Assembly (NCBI GenBank): GCA_030704615.1
Contig: CM060732.1
Location: 82,483,171 to 82,547,170, forward strand
Direction of reading: 5' to 3'
DNA length: 64,000 bases
From: Takakia lepidozioides
Lineage: Eukaryota > Streptophyta > Takakiopsida > Takakiales > Takakiaceae
Below the pieces are notes generated by a model. That model had not been told where the DNA came from and did no database searches. It saw nothing but the letters and a program-made list of their open reading frames with translations. Made by a program: the position numbers and the translations under genes. Position 1 is the first letter of the stretch. Each line of letters begins with the position of its first letter. This document shows positions 22,879-34,067 of this stretch, in pieces.

Positions 22879-23480
22879 TCAAAAGGAGCGACAAATCGTG
22901 GGAAGTGTGAGGGTAAAGAGGGAGAGACTTGGGATCCAGAACACCTGTTTCTGATTCATGTTTTGTCGCGCCAGGACTGGAGGGTTGATGACCTTGCAGA
23001 CGCGATGATGGGGTAGATTTGAGCACCTCAAGGTCATACTGCTGCAGCTCCAGCGACGAATACTTTTCCGCCTCCTTTGAGCGGTGATGTGATTGCATGC
23101 CTCTCAACAGCCTGCAAAGTTTAATCGATCCCTTGACCAACCGGATCGTGAAGCTGGAGATGCATTGACACCTTCAAACTCGTTCCAAAGAAGATTAAAC
23201 CAAGTGACGAATTCAGTTTCACATCTGGTTCGCAAGACTATCATGTGTCTGGAGCGCAACGACACAGGAGTGTAGGCTGCAGGAGCAAGCAGAAATGCGA
23301 TGATATGCAGGGGCCTAGTACAAGAGAGATGGCAGATGCTCCGGCGCGAGAAAGAAGCAGCGAGATGGGGCAACAACACGTCGTGATTTATTTTTTATTT
23401 TTGGGGGGTGGGGGGATTTGTCTCTTCTCAACATAACCTCGCCGGATACTAACATATTTTGTAAATAAAGTTATACGTAT
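22879..23480 (-). promoter_or_regulatory. upstream region/5' leader of the transporter gene
   Basis: Non-coding sequence upstream of the transporter start, retained in the duplicated block (33310-32786). It therefore likely holds the 5' UTR and proximal promoter. Sequence similarity between copies fades at about 23345/33310. No core element is assigned. Confidence 0.4.
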
Positions 23481-23514
23481 AAAATTGTAAATAACATTTG
23501 AAAAAAATTAATCT

Positions 23515-23712
23515 TTTTCTTAGTTTCAAACTATGGCCTCTGCCTGGCCTCATCCTGCTGTCACCCCTGTTCACTGCTTGTTACTGGGTTGTGCCCCATG
23601 CGGTATGCTTTTACGGCCTTCTCTTTCACACTTTTATTAATAAATTTCTCTCAGGGCAACTGTCCCCTGTTGGTAAGAAAATAAATATATATATAAAAAT
23701 AAAAAGGGGAAG
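23515..23712 (+). mobile_element. 5'-truncated LINE 3' end
   Basis: About 200 bp ending in AATAAATTTCTCTCAGGGCA, a CCCCTG-containing block and an AAATAAATATATAT tail. This matches the layout of the 3' end of the 9-kb LINE. The rest of the element is absent, as expected for abortive target-primed reverse transcription. No target duplication was identified. Confidence 0.6.
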
Positions 23713-23814
23713 AAGCCCTGCTTAAGGTATCATGGAAAAAATAACCATGAGACAAGGCCATGAAGGCTTAGGCTTCTACTGAAGGAGACTTCGAAAAAAA
23801 CAGGAGTCAACCCC

Positions 23815-23960
23815 CAAGTAAGCGTCTCACGGGAGACCGCCAAAGACATACAACAAAGATTAGGAGAGATCCTGCATAGCCCAGGTTGGAGCAACATGCC
23901 ATCAGACCTTCAACAAGATCCCGTCCCTGGGTGTTCTTCCATGGGTGCCTAACCCAAAGC
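23815..23960 (+). pseudogene. short coding-like frame in the mitochondrial insert
   Basis: From about 23815 a frame reads GVNPQVSVSRETAKDIQQRL followed by GEILHSPGWSNMPSDLQQDP and ends at TAA 23950-23952, 8 bp before the tRNA-like sequence. Its composition looks protein-coding but I do not recognise it. It may be the tail of a mitochondrial ORF copied with the tRNA gene. Confidence 0.3.
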
Positions 23961-24033
23961 ATATGTATAGCTTCGTTGGTAGAGCATTAGGTTTTTAACT
24001 TAATGGTCGCAGGTTCAAATCTTGTTATACCCA
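23961..24033 (+). pseudogene. mitochondrial-type tRNA-Lys(UUU) pseudogene
   Basis: The sequence folds as a tRNA: D arm GCTTCGTTGGTAGAGC, anticodon loop TTTTTAA with anticodon TTT on stem TTAGG/CTTAA, a GCAGGTTCAAAT T-arm and 3' TATACCC. The 5' acceptor strand ATATGTA mispairs at three positions, so it is non-functional. The core strongly resembles plant mitochondrial trnK(UUU), from memory of that gene. Differences include C-to-T changes, typical of a methylated nuclear insert. Confidence 0.7.
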
Positions 24034-24109
24034 AATCTTTTTATATAAGTTCTCCGTGATTTATTAATTATGGCAGTTCATATACACATCCAAATATAAC
24101 ATGGACTAG

Positions 24110-24300
24110 GAGAGTAGGGGTGCAGCTCTGTGGCCCGCTCGGGCCCGAGAATAGGTATCCACTCCCTTCTCAAGGAACTGTACGTGACACTCTCACGTCA
24201 TACGGCTCCGTTCCGGGAATCTTGAGTCTCCCGCGCCTAGGTCTTCGAACCCCTAGGGCCTCGCATGGATGTCTCAGTGTTGATTGGCACGGAGTGGGAA
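24110..24300 (-). pseudogene. group II intron fragment, organellar (mitochondrial) insert
   Basis: On the minus strand the segment contains GGAGCCGTATGACGTGAG followed by TGTCACGTACAGTTCC (24168-24212). This hairpin is characteristic of group II intron RNA (a GAGCCGTATG ... CGTACGGTTC type stem). It lies ~75 bp from the tRNA-Lys relic, so both probably came in together as one nuclear mitochondrial DNA segment spanning roughly 23.75-24.4 kb. Confidence 0.6.
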
Positions 24301-24399
24301 AAATATATATATTATTATTATTCGACCTCCTCTCGGAATCAAGGTTACATCACGGAGTGACCCTATTTCAATGTTGTTAAGCCTTCATGTCACCTTCAA

Positions 24400-25800
24400 G
24401 TTATTTTTTCCTCTTAATTTGAGTAACGAGGCTAGTAAAAAGCAAAACTGAGAGGTCCGACCCGGACAGACAAGAACTCGGACCTCTCAGACAAGAACTA
24501 GAACTTAGAACATCAGCTCCATCTTGAATTTGTGATCTCGAAGGCACGGCGGTGACGCCAGCTGCAGTCACCCTCCTCCCCCTCAACAGGAGACTTCCCA
24601 TTACGAGGGGATGAAGTCATTCCACTGAAAGTTTATGTTGGATGTGCAGGTGTTGAAAACGCCACCCTTGTCCTGGGAGAGATCAAATCCCTCGTAAAGC
24701 TGCATCTTGTGCTTCTCTGAAATTCTCGAAAGAGTTGCACACATTGAAGCCCAAGCTTTTCATCCCTCAGTCAACAAATCAAAGTAAATTTTAAACAAAA
24801 AAGATTTGAGACTGGGGCTTTTCCCTCATACATATGAGAGCATGTGGTTTTCAAGCCTACCATAGCGAGTGTGATATGAGGCATGCCCATATTGGGCAGC
24901 TAGGCATTGTCTTTCATGCCTTAGGGTTAAGCAATAGAAAAATTGTGCACGATGGGCAGGCAGAATTTTCCAATTGGAATAGAATGCAATTACCATCCTC
25001 CACATCCTACAAATTCTAGGGCACTATGTTAAACAATGTTCAATCATATTTCGTGTTGTCCCATACAGACAATGCAAGTGGGATCATCAATGACCGGGAG
25101 AATTCTATAAGCAATTTTTCGAAGGAAGGCAGGTATACGTGCCGTCCTGTCTTTTCTTCACATATCTTTCCATATGAACATATAGGTATCAGAATCAAAT
25201 TGGTGATCAAGCCACTTTGTGTTACCATCTAGCCATGAAAGACATAGCCGCGAGTATCCAATTTCACCAAATAAGCCAGAAATTAAGTGTGACCATGGTT
25301 CCCATGACCACTCTCCTAGATCAAACTGCAATTAATCTAGTTAGGACAAAGTAAGGAGTCAGTTAAAGCATGAGTGACTAGCATACTGTAACTCTTATCC
25401 TTGAAGAGCCAGAGGATTGGGATTCCTACTATCATCAATTACCCGAATGTGATATAGCTGCGAGCAATCCCGGTGAGTACTTCAGGTGACCGCTAGAGTG
25501 CCTGAGGACTCGACCTGAAATCCAATTTCTGACGTTGTTGTTCCCTAATTTATTGACAGAATGAGAATTGCTGATGGAGGATGAAGGAGATAGCAACCCA
25601 CCCAGGTTGGTAAAATCCATGGGGCATTCCTACTCGAAGTAAGGGAATTATGCAGGAAGGAATCTTGGACTTGATGTACGATGCCAAGAGAGATCAGATG
25701 TGCGTCTATTACATGTACATGCAACACAAATGAATTGAGCCGATGTACTTCACCACTATCAGCGTTAGATTAATGTATGAACTCCCATAAAATAAGATGG
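24400..25800. other. no gene recognised
   Basis: Short spurious frames only. A small direct repeat (GACAAGAACT twice, about 24469 and 24490) is present. Sequence from about 25400 may be the downstream part of the transposase-like pseudogene on the minus strand, but nothing in it is diagnostic. Confidence 0.3.
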
Positions 25801-25808
25801 ACCATTAT

Positions 25809-28510
25809 CTAGTGCATAATTATTATTACCGAGCTTATATCACAAATTCTGAAGCAGTTTTTCAGTCTGAGGTGAGGAAGTCCGTCTTTCATGTAAAATC
25901 TGAAATGATGTGGTTTAATAATGCCCACAAATGAATCGCGTCCAGTCGGCAAGTGTGATGTTATATATATTTTTAAATCCCAGATGTCCTCCAATTGATT
26001 GACAAACATATTTTCTTGTTTGCCTACCCCTGCCTCGCGTATCAAAGAGATCAACTCTTTTATTGATGAAATATCAGTTCGTTTCAAAACCCCGGAGATA
26101 ACACTGAAATGTTGATCAATGTCTTCACGTGTGTGGCCAACGATGAGAAATCCAATATGGATGTCACAAAAGACTTACCCCAAAACAACCAAACTTACAC
26201 ACAATGCAAACAAATATTTGTTTTTGTTTTCTCACCCACAATTGTCGGCTTGAATATACAAGCTAGGAGATAATTTACCACGGGTTATCTTGACTGTCGT
26301 TGTCGTTAGCACTTTCATGATTGAGGTTACAACTTGATTGTTGTTATGTTTGTGGTGGGTATCCACCCATAATTCACAGAATAATCCGTACCCATGTACC
26401 AGTATGTCACACAAATGTGTCTTAACGTATCGTTCCGTAGTGCCTTTTATTATTTGATGCAACTTTGAAACCATTGTAGTGTTTGGATCTATACCATCCA
26501 TAAAAATTTGTCAAGCGCCAATATTGTTTTATTCTCTGCCTCACAATAGTCTTCTCGTTCCTCCTCATACAATGTGTTATGTTGACGGATATTTGTTTCC
26601 ATAGTAGCTCTCATTCTTTCGTTGGCACACGCCTCATATGTCTAGGCTTTGTATTCCCAGCACAAATAACATTTTGAGAATCGTAAGGTCAGAGGGATTT
26701 ACACATGTGGAACACATGCATTTCCACAACACATGTGCATACCTGCTTTGCTTATCCTTCATAAGCCCATGATTTAACATCTACATGACCATTTCTTTCC
26801 TCGTATTCATGGGGAGCAACACAAGAGGCCGAGTAGTCCCCAAATGGTTATATTGACGATGTGGTTGTGTACAACCATGCTCATTGAAGTACGATTGCAA
26901 TATTGTTCGGGCACAAGTTGTATGAGTGAATTCCCAAACTGTACTATCGTTCGCATGACGTACAACAAAGCTTTGATGTCGTGTTATGTCGTGGCCCATT
27001 ATTCCCCTTATTCATTTAATTCTATCAGATGTTCATCATGTGCTTTAGTATAGACGGCGGGAGGCCATTATACCTCTTGACTCATACTATGTTTAAGCTA
27101 ACCCTACAGCGATGTGGCTTCATCAGGACCCTTCATTATTTAATGGACATGATGCATTGTAATCTGACCCGCCCGTGGCATGCCGCCACGTGGGGGATCA
27201 TCCCAACCTATGGTTTTGGGTATATGGTCTGACTTACTTGAGTAAGGCCGGTTCTATTTTCGTTTGTACAACCTGATGTACAGTTTGGTAACGGAACTCT
27301 CTGGATGTTCAGACTTGTGCATGTTTGACGTCGTTCATGTGCTGTACATTGTTCTCCTCTACGCGTTCCTCTTACACTGCGACAACGAAACATGTATTTC
27401 CTGAGTTATACGCCCTTAACTTAAACGTGCCTAGAAGAGGATAGTCGAATCTCATCCAACCACAAAATGAGGCTTCACATGTGTCCTGCATGTCGCATCA
27501 TTTTTTAATTTTTGTATCCATGTTTTTGAGTAAGCAATTACATGGCCATAACATCCATTGCAAACTCGACGTTGGTATGGAATTTTGTATGACATGACGT
27601 TTCTTCGGTAATGATCATAAACTCCCTCAATTGATTCAATACGTCCCATTTAACACGTTCACTATGGATTGTACTGGACCATGCTTGATATCGCAAATTT
27701 AAAATATCCAATTACGATATGCGTGCCAAACAATTCATCTTGCTAGTAGAAACATATTTTATTTTGGTCACGCTATCAAATGTCACTTTTGCATTCCTCG
27801 ACTCTCCAATTTTGTATCTCATGTCCATTTTGTTCTTCAGATCGGCCATTGAATATGTACGTTTGGCTTGAGATTTGTTCAATCCATCTTGGAATATATT
27901 CAAGCTCGATACAGTCGGTGTAACATTACTGCCTTGGCTCTTGCATGATCATTTGAAACTGTTGGAATAGGCACTGGAATAGAACTTGAATTAGTATCTT
28001 TATCTAAAAGTCAATCAAATACGGACAAAGCCGATAGACTGCAATTCTTGAATTTTTATCGTTTGTGTCACATTCTGTCTCAATTAGGAAACACAAAATC
28101 ATCCAAGTCTAATAAATCAGTTTGTCGAGGTGCAACTCGTTTGAAAGATTGTTGCGATTGTTGATTCACGTGTGGATTAGGGCCATTGGTAGGAGTTGTC
28201 TCTTCCCTTCTATAGTTTATCGTCGACGATTGTAATACGACTTGTTTTGATTTAATGAGCTCAGAAGGCCATCGGATGATGGAATTCAAGCATTCCTCCA
28301 ATGTATCCATAAAACCTTCGTACACTGTTGTTGTAGGCACATTCACTGATATAACAAGTATAGCCTTCTCTGAATCTTTCAATGGCACAACAAGCAATAC
28401 ATGTCATGTTACAAATTCTTGCTATTTGCCTTCTACCACCACCACTCCCTCTACATTTATCAAATTTACCAAGAGTTAACTCGGATGATTTGCAATAAAA
28501 ACATGACATA
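25809..28510 (-). pseudogene. transposase-like pseudogene, DUF7869-type motif
   Basis: Read on the minus strand, blocks appear in order. A Cys-containing block (CFYCKSSELTLGKFDKCRG) at about 28500 comes first. Next is KTWIQKLKNDA at about 27520. Then comes PSLYIQADNCGVGEK (about 26245-26225), the LYxQxDNC motif. Last is GFLIVGHTREDIDQHFSVIS (about 26145-26100), the GHTxEDID motif, with a C-terminal HLPTGRDSFVGIIKPHHFRF block. The DNC and GHTxEDID pair is typical of DUF7869 proteins, which I know as abundant TE-like families in early land plants and invertebrates. That assignment is from memory and has not been searched. Frames are interrupted many times, so it is dead. The acidic residues in the two motifs would be candidate catalytic positions by inference. 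Confidence 0.6.
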
Positions 28511-28566
28511 AGTAGAATTCTTCATTGAACACAAATTAATAATGATTCATTTTTAAACTTCTGAAA

Positions 28567-29084
28567 ATGGAGAAAATTTTGGAGAATGAACTCTCCGGGT
28601 TGGACAAACAGCTTGAGAGGCAGGTCAAGACGTTAACCTCAGAAAAGACTAACATGAAACTCCACAACGTGTTTCTCGGTGGTTCATTTGAACTCGATGT
28701 TAGAGCGTTTATTGACAAAATCCGCGAGTGCCTGTATGAGGAATGTGACAAGGACAAGCTCCCGCCTAACGAGAGATCCGCATGGTTGTGGTCGCATGTT
28801 GCTAAAATGATTGTTGAGACACCTGGTAGTCGGCTAACATCGAAGGCAAGATCGTTCATCTCGATATAGATTTCTTGCGGAAGCTTAGGACATTGAGAAA
28901 GGTTTATGTGGACATTAGTTATCAGATCTGCCACATTAGTAACGTGGTAACCATTGCATATTCCTTGAACAATGTCAACCTCAGTCAAGGTAACGAAGAA
29001 TTGAGGAGTCTTTACGTGAAGTGCTTTGGTGTTGATGTGAAAACAATGGTGAAGAAGACAATGTTGCAACCAATGCTCGGCTAG
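28567..29084 (+). pseudogene. unrecognised coding-like fragment, one frameshift
   Basis: A start at 28567 opens a charged, helix-like frame (MEKILENELSGLDKQLERQV) with FLGGSFELDVRAFIDKIREC. Near 28845 the natural continuation shifts frame: the second frame reads GKIVHLDIDFLRKLRTLRKV and runs on to a stop at 29082-29084. The join looks smooth, which suggests a single-base loss in a former ~170-residue or longer protein. No family is recognised. It lies head-to-head with the transposase-like pseudogene and may be a second gene of that element. Confidence 0.4.
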
Positions 29085-29089
29085 GATTC

Positions 29090-29899
29090 AAGCTAGGATA
29101 GGGATTCTCTCCTAGAGCAGCAACTCACAACCTGCTTCTTCTTCGGCAAAAAGCGGCAACTTCTAAGCTAAACGGTGACGCCGGTATTGCTGCCGTACCT
29201 GTCGCCTCGCCTGCACAAGCCCGCCATAGCTACAAAGCAGGTGCAGCTGAGGACCACATAGCTTCCACCAGGTCATTGCAATCTCAGTAGTCAAGCACCG
29301 AACATCATCTCTCTAGACCAGCTCAATCTTCTAGTCGACAACAATCTCCTACTTAGCGAACAACAACGCACCATCTTCATGCCATACGACGTCCACGGAG
29401 ATTATGATAATGAAGTTGATAACCATAAGCAAGACAACCGCGGAGATTTGGATCATGGAATGCGAATTTGCAGAGAGAGGTAACCATTGTGTCGTTTTTT
29501 AAGAATTTCAAAACGAATCGAGGTCACAAATAGTCGGATTTCACGAGGATTTAGGTTTCTTTCATCGGTGAAATAGTAGCACCATTGCAATTATTTGGGA
29601 GATAGATTGTTGGCCTTCTCGTTCAGTGTGCTATGCAGCATAACGTCAAGACATTTATCCTCTTTCCCTTCTTTTTGACATGGTACATCTGATTCATTCC
29701 AATAACAATAGTACCTGTATGTACCAATTGTATCATGTCAAAGTGACTGACATTGATTTGATGATGAGGATAACGCACTCAGTGTCAATGCCCAACCTTG
29801 CTTCATATTTGTTCAAGCGTGTAGGTGTTGGATGCTCCTAGTTAGTTAGGAAAGATTGGGTAGTCGTCAATCATTAATGGACTAGGACCCCTTTTTCTG
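29090..29899. other. no gene recognised
   Basis: About 0.8 kb without a convincing frame or repeat. It leads to the target duplication of the MITE that follows. Confidence 0.3.
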
Positions 29900-30198
29900 C
29901 AAGGAAGGAGTGTTTTTATTTCTGGCGAAATTTCGCACTTTTTTTACCTGAAAAAAAATGAATATTTTCTCGTAAAATTCCCTATTTTTTCATGGATGTA
30001 ATCGCCAAATTTCTCCAAATCAATATATATTATGGATGAATTTGCTAAATATGGATGATATCAATGGATGAAAGTATATACAGGGATGATTCTAACCAAA
30101 TTCCAGTGGACGAACAGAAAATATGGCTATTTCCTGCAAAACTCAGTAGCCATTCGTGCTATTTTCCAAATTTGGAGAAAAAAAACACTGCAAGGAAG
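29900..30198 (+). mobile_element. hAT-type MITE, copy A, with 8-bp target duplication
   Basis: A 283-bp element (29908-30190) begins GAGTGTTTTTATTTCTGG and ends AAAAAACACTG. It is flanked by identical CAAGGAAG at 29900-29907 and 30191-30198. Terminal CAGTG-type inverted repeats with 8-bp duplications are the hallmark of hAT transposons. It has no coding capacity. It aligns along its length with copy B at 36766-37051, including GAAATTTCGCACTTTTT and AACAGAAAATATGGCTATTTC. Its first base is G instead of C. Confidence 0.88.
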
Positions 30199-30890
30199 AC
30201 TCCACATTTCAGTTCACTCAGTTCCAACAAGCATTGTTCAAGGGGGGGGGGGGGGGGGAATGCAATACATTCAGGGACTCCGCTCCCTTTCTGGTTTTGA
30301 AAAATAAAAATAAAAAATGGACTTATTATTACAATCAATTTAAATGAAATATAAATTAACACTTCAATTCGTTGACCCAACTGGCAAAAGAGGCGAGCAT
30401 GCGCTACCTCGAGGAGGTCAAACATAAGACGAAGAACCCCACGTCCAACCAGCAAAGCTTAAAACACCACTCTTCTCCAAGCATCATGATGAGGTATGCA
30501 AGTTCTATCTATGTGGATTGCACGGGCAGGTAGGCCCGGCGTTGGGTGTTTGTGCCTTGCCCCTGCATAACCTCGGGTTCAAAGTGTCCATGTTGGCAGG
30601 CAGTAGTCCTAGGAACAAAGTGACGTGAAATCTACCATTCTGGCTAGTCGGAAGAGTATTGGTTTCGTACGAAAACGACATTTCACAGCTGCTTACTGTC
30701 GTGTGCATGTTGAGTGATGAGAGAAGTAAAAAGTAAACTAATGTTTATGACAGAAATTGATAGACAGAAATGAACGGGAAAAATTCAAAGTAAAACACAA
30801 GTGCAAATATGAAAGCCAGGGAAGACAGCTTTTGATCTGGCTCTACAAAACCTCATAAGGTTTTAATGTTTTCTCGAATGGGATTGTAAC
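30199..30890. other. no gene; long G run and possible SINE scrap
   Basis: An 18-base G homopolymer starts at about 30241. A region near 30570-30625 (GGGTTCAAAGTGTCC, GGCAGTAGTCCTAGG) recalls the SINE body and may be a fragment. Nothing else is seen. Confidence 0.35.
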
Positions 30891-30961
30891 AACTTGCACA
30901 GTCCTTTCTAGTCCTAAGTTGCAGCCACTTGTGTTTCTGTACACTCCAGCTGCAGTGTAAG

Positions 30962-31075
30962 TTACCACCACTTCACTAGTGGTTGCAGGTTCAAACCGCT
31001 GGATGTCATAAAGGTGTCCACCTTCACCGGAGGGAAGGCAGTAGCTCAGACACCATAAGTTACACTTGCTTTGGC
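30962..31075 (+). mobile_element. 5'-truncated SINE copy
   Basis: The sequence follows the 9.2-kb SINE from its B box (GTTGCAGGTTCAAAC) through GTGTCCACCTTC, GGAAGGCAGTAGC and GACACCATAA. The A-box half is missing. It interrupts sequence shared with the 20.0-20.2 kb region. Confidence 0.6.
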
Positions 31076-31402
31076 AACGCATCCACTTTTTATGTACAAG
31101 TCTCATAGGTTGAAACCATTCAAGAGTTACAGCTTCAATTTCAGCAGAGCAAAGCACGACGTCTCTGACAATCACCTGGATCCCTGAGAAGATTCATGAA
31201 CCATACAGTTCTTCAGAGTAGGAAAACCTTTACATGCACATTCCTTCAGCAAGCATGGAAGCATAAAACCGCATGATGTCATTGACCACAGTGGTTTGCG
31301 TATTACTATATTGCATTTGTTCTCATGAATCTGACTGATAGTCCGATCAGCAAAGAGACAGAGAGCTGGGTATAAAAAGCTGACAGCCTCCCAGGAGCCT
31401 GA

Positions 31403-33310
31403 TGATGATGCAAAGCTGTGCAACCACCTGTCCTGCCCAACTCACCAACCACCACCACCAACCCCAACCCCAACCCCCCAGTCCTCCCCCGCAACCATAT
31501 CTCCGTATGACCAAATCTTCATGAGTGCCAGGAAGTGCACAACTATTTCAAGACTTGAGCTCTGAGAGGACACCCATAATAAGTATGAGAAGAAGGCCAA
31601 TAGGCACACCGAGCACCCTCATGGTGGCAGGGAACAATACCCGCACCAATACTTGTGGTTGTGAGATTGAATACTGCAATTCCAACACTAGCTCCAGCAA
31701 TGCCTGTCCTACCATATTTTTCCTCTTTACTCTCCAGTCTGCGTTCATTCCCTGTGTCTGAGTACTGACTGTCTCTTGGGAGTAAAGGCCGCTCATCCAG
31801 CGGCACTTTGAGAGAATTTCGGGGAATTACAATCGGCGGTAGACCTGGTCCAATGGGAACTGTTGTCAGATACTGAGCTCATAGACCAGAACAAAGAAAA
31901 AAGTTGGTACGAGAGGGTTGGAGCATAACATAAGCATTGTGCTACCAATTACCTCAAATTGCGTCCTCCTAGCACAAGCAATGCCTTTCTGTAGTCAGAC
32001 AAATCCACCTACATATCTGTTGGTAAAAGTGGCTAAGAAACCACATAAAAATCTCGAATGGTTATAAACAGCATCCATGGCAACCACAGTGAAGCTAGTA
32101 ACGGTAACCTCACACTACCTTACGGTAGGGATGATTGAGGCAAGAAGTAAGATGCTGTTTCCTCCCTTAGACACACACAAGACACTGCACACCTTACCTT
32201 ACAGTCATCTACGTGGTAGACATGTTCAAACCTCAACAGAATCCTAGATGGGGGGGGGTAAAAGAAGAGACTAGCGGCTCACATATGGAGGACTGCATTG
32301 CCCAGATTCTGCCCTGCAATCCCTCTCTCTGAAGTAAACTTCTGCACTATCCCCCACCAGGCCTCAGTAGACCAGCCCAGAACCCACAGACAGAAACAAG
32401 ACTCACATATGGAGGACTGCATTGTCCAGATTCTGCCCTGCAATCCCTCTCTCTGAAGTAAACTTATGCACTTCCCCCACCAGGCCTCACTAGACAAGCC
32501 CAGAACCCAAAGACAGAAACAAGACTTTTCAGAGTTTACATGTCCGAAGAAAGCTTTCGCACAAACCCCTGACCTAGAAAGGTTCTGTTATTTGTTCACT
32601 GGATAACAGTACTGATGTGGTTGGAAGAGTGTATAATAGAACTGAAATCAAAAAACAAATTCTTCATGTAGTGAGAAAACAGTTCATGGTGTGGATGCAG
32701 ACTTCTTGAACAAAGATCCAAAACTGACCTGGTGACAGGTTTTGCACTTGATAGGCATGTGCAGCTTGCTTTGGAATTGCCCCATTCAAAGGGAAGAAGG
32801 GAAAATCAGGGGAGAGTGAGGGTGAAGAGGGAGGGATTGGGGTTCCAGAACACCTGTTTCTGATTCCTGCTTTGTCACGCCATGATGGAGGGTTGATGAC
32901 CTTGCAGACGTGATGATGGGGTAGATCTGAGCGCCCCAAAGTCATACTTCTTCTGCCTCCTTTGAGCGGTGTTGCGATTGCATGCCTCTCAACAGCTTGC
33001 AACGATTATTCACTCCCCAAACCAACCGGTTCATGAAAACACCATGAAAGCTGGAATCCCGGTGGATGCATTTGACACATTTGAACTCAGTCCAAAAAGA
33101 TTCTCCAAACAAAGTAGCAGGCTCACAAGAGTTTGTTTCCAAACCCCTCCAACTGTAGATGTGCACATAAGCGCCAGCTTCATGAGATTTACCCATCAAA
33201 ACCTGTTGATGAGTCTCGTGAGCAACAATATAGGAGTATAGGCTGCAGGAGAATCGAAAAGCGGTAAGATGCAGGAGCTTCGTACAACAGAGATGCCAGG
33301 CGCTCAGGAG
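31403..33310 (-). pseudogene. truncated, duplicated copy of the AVT6-like transporter
   Basis: This block is a diverged duplicate of 21699-23345: first exon, intron, upstream sequence and the first ~140 codons of exon 2. The small first exon is kept at 32785-32729 (MGQFQSKLHMPIKCKTCHQ, 16 of 19 residues identical). The acceptor is also kept, but exon 2 starts TTCCCATT, with one C fewer than the intact gene, which shifts the frame at once. A 5-base loss in the first-helix region (AGGGAACAATACC) adds another. The copy breaks at about 31403, well before the end of the transporter. A 124-bp direct duplication lies in its intron (32279-32526). Confidence 0.85.
32279..32526. repeat. 124-bp tandem duplication inside the transporter pseudogene
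   Basis: Two units beginning TCACATATGGAGGACTGCATTG at 32279 and 32403 are nearly identical over 124 bp. The single equivalent unit is at about 22510-22628 in the parent copy. The duplication therefore happened after the segmental duplication. Confidence 0.85.
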
Positions 33311-34067
33311 CAAGGAAGAAGTCAGTTCTGTTTCGTTAGCAGACTAGGCAATCCCCGTCTCATTTATGTGCAATTGTGGAAGAGTTGAGTCTACAGACAG
33401 GTCTTCTTGGTGCAGAGCAGCGCTGCAGCCCAAACAAGAAAGCATGGGCACAAGTACTGGAGCAGTTTACCCAACAATCCCAAACCACCTTCGATACTCA
33501 ACACTCCCTGAGACTGAAAAATCTGACCGACGAGATCACACTTGTACTTCACCAAAAGCATCTACAGCTTGTTTCCGTGGACAGGCAACCACTGGCAAAG
33601 CATCAAGCTATACTTATATGAGGCTGAATCAAATCCAGCAAATATGAATCGATCCACTTACATACATGTCGATTAGTAATTTGTATTCTTCCAGCCAATT
33701 ATACATGCATGCATTGGGATGCCATCATCTCCATCGCTGCCTTAAGCAAAATGTGCATGTTGAAATGCCATGTTATCCACAAAGGTGGCACTTACTGCCA
33801 TGCTTCAGCCAAAGCAAAGCTTCCGATCACATAAAAGGCTGATGCTTTAATGGAGCAGATCCTTTAGTTCCCTTGCTTCACAAGATCCAAAACCTCTGAT
33901 CGCAAACCACCGGTTGGCAACAGAGAAGATGCTCCAGGCGAATGCAACACAAGTTCACACAATTGATCTGAATCTTGGCACAATTCAGTGTACAGCCCTA
34001 TGCCTCATCCTTGAAATAGTAGAATGCCCCAGACAAAGATTGTTCCGTTCAGGGGGCACATCAAGCT
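33311..34067. other. intergenic and 3' UTR of the phytolongin gene
   Basis: An open plus-strand frame of 81 codons (33376-33621, GTG-initiated, containing KAWAQVLEQFTQQ and LKNLTDEITLVL) looks helix-rich. It has no ATG start and no family match I can make. The rest is probably the 3' UTR of the minus-strand phytolongin gene. Confidence 0.35.

Noticed and set aside
23961-24033. Functional tRNA-Lys gene
   Set aside because: Three mismatches in the acceptor stem and weakened arms. It resembles the mitochondrial gene, not the nuclear or chloroplast one.
30241-30258. G homopolymer as a regulatory quadruplex
   Set aside because: A single 18-base run with no gene nearby; length may also be an assembly artefact.
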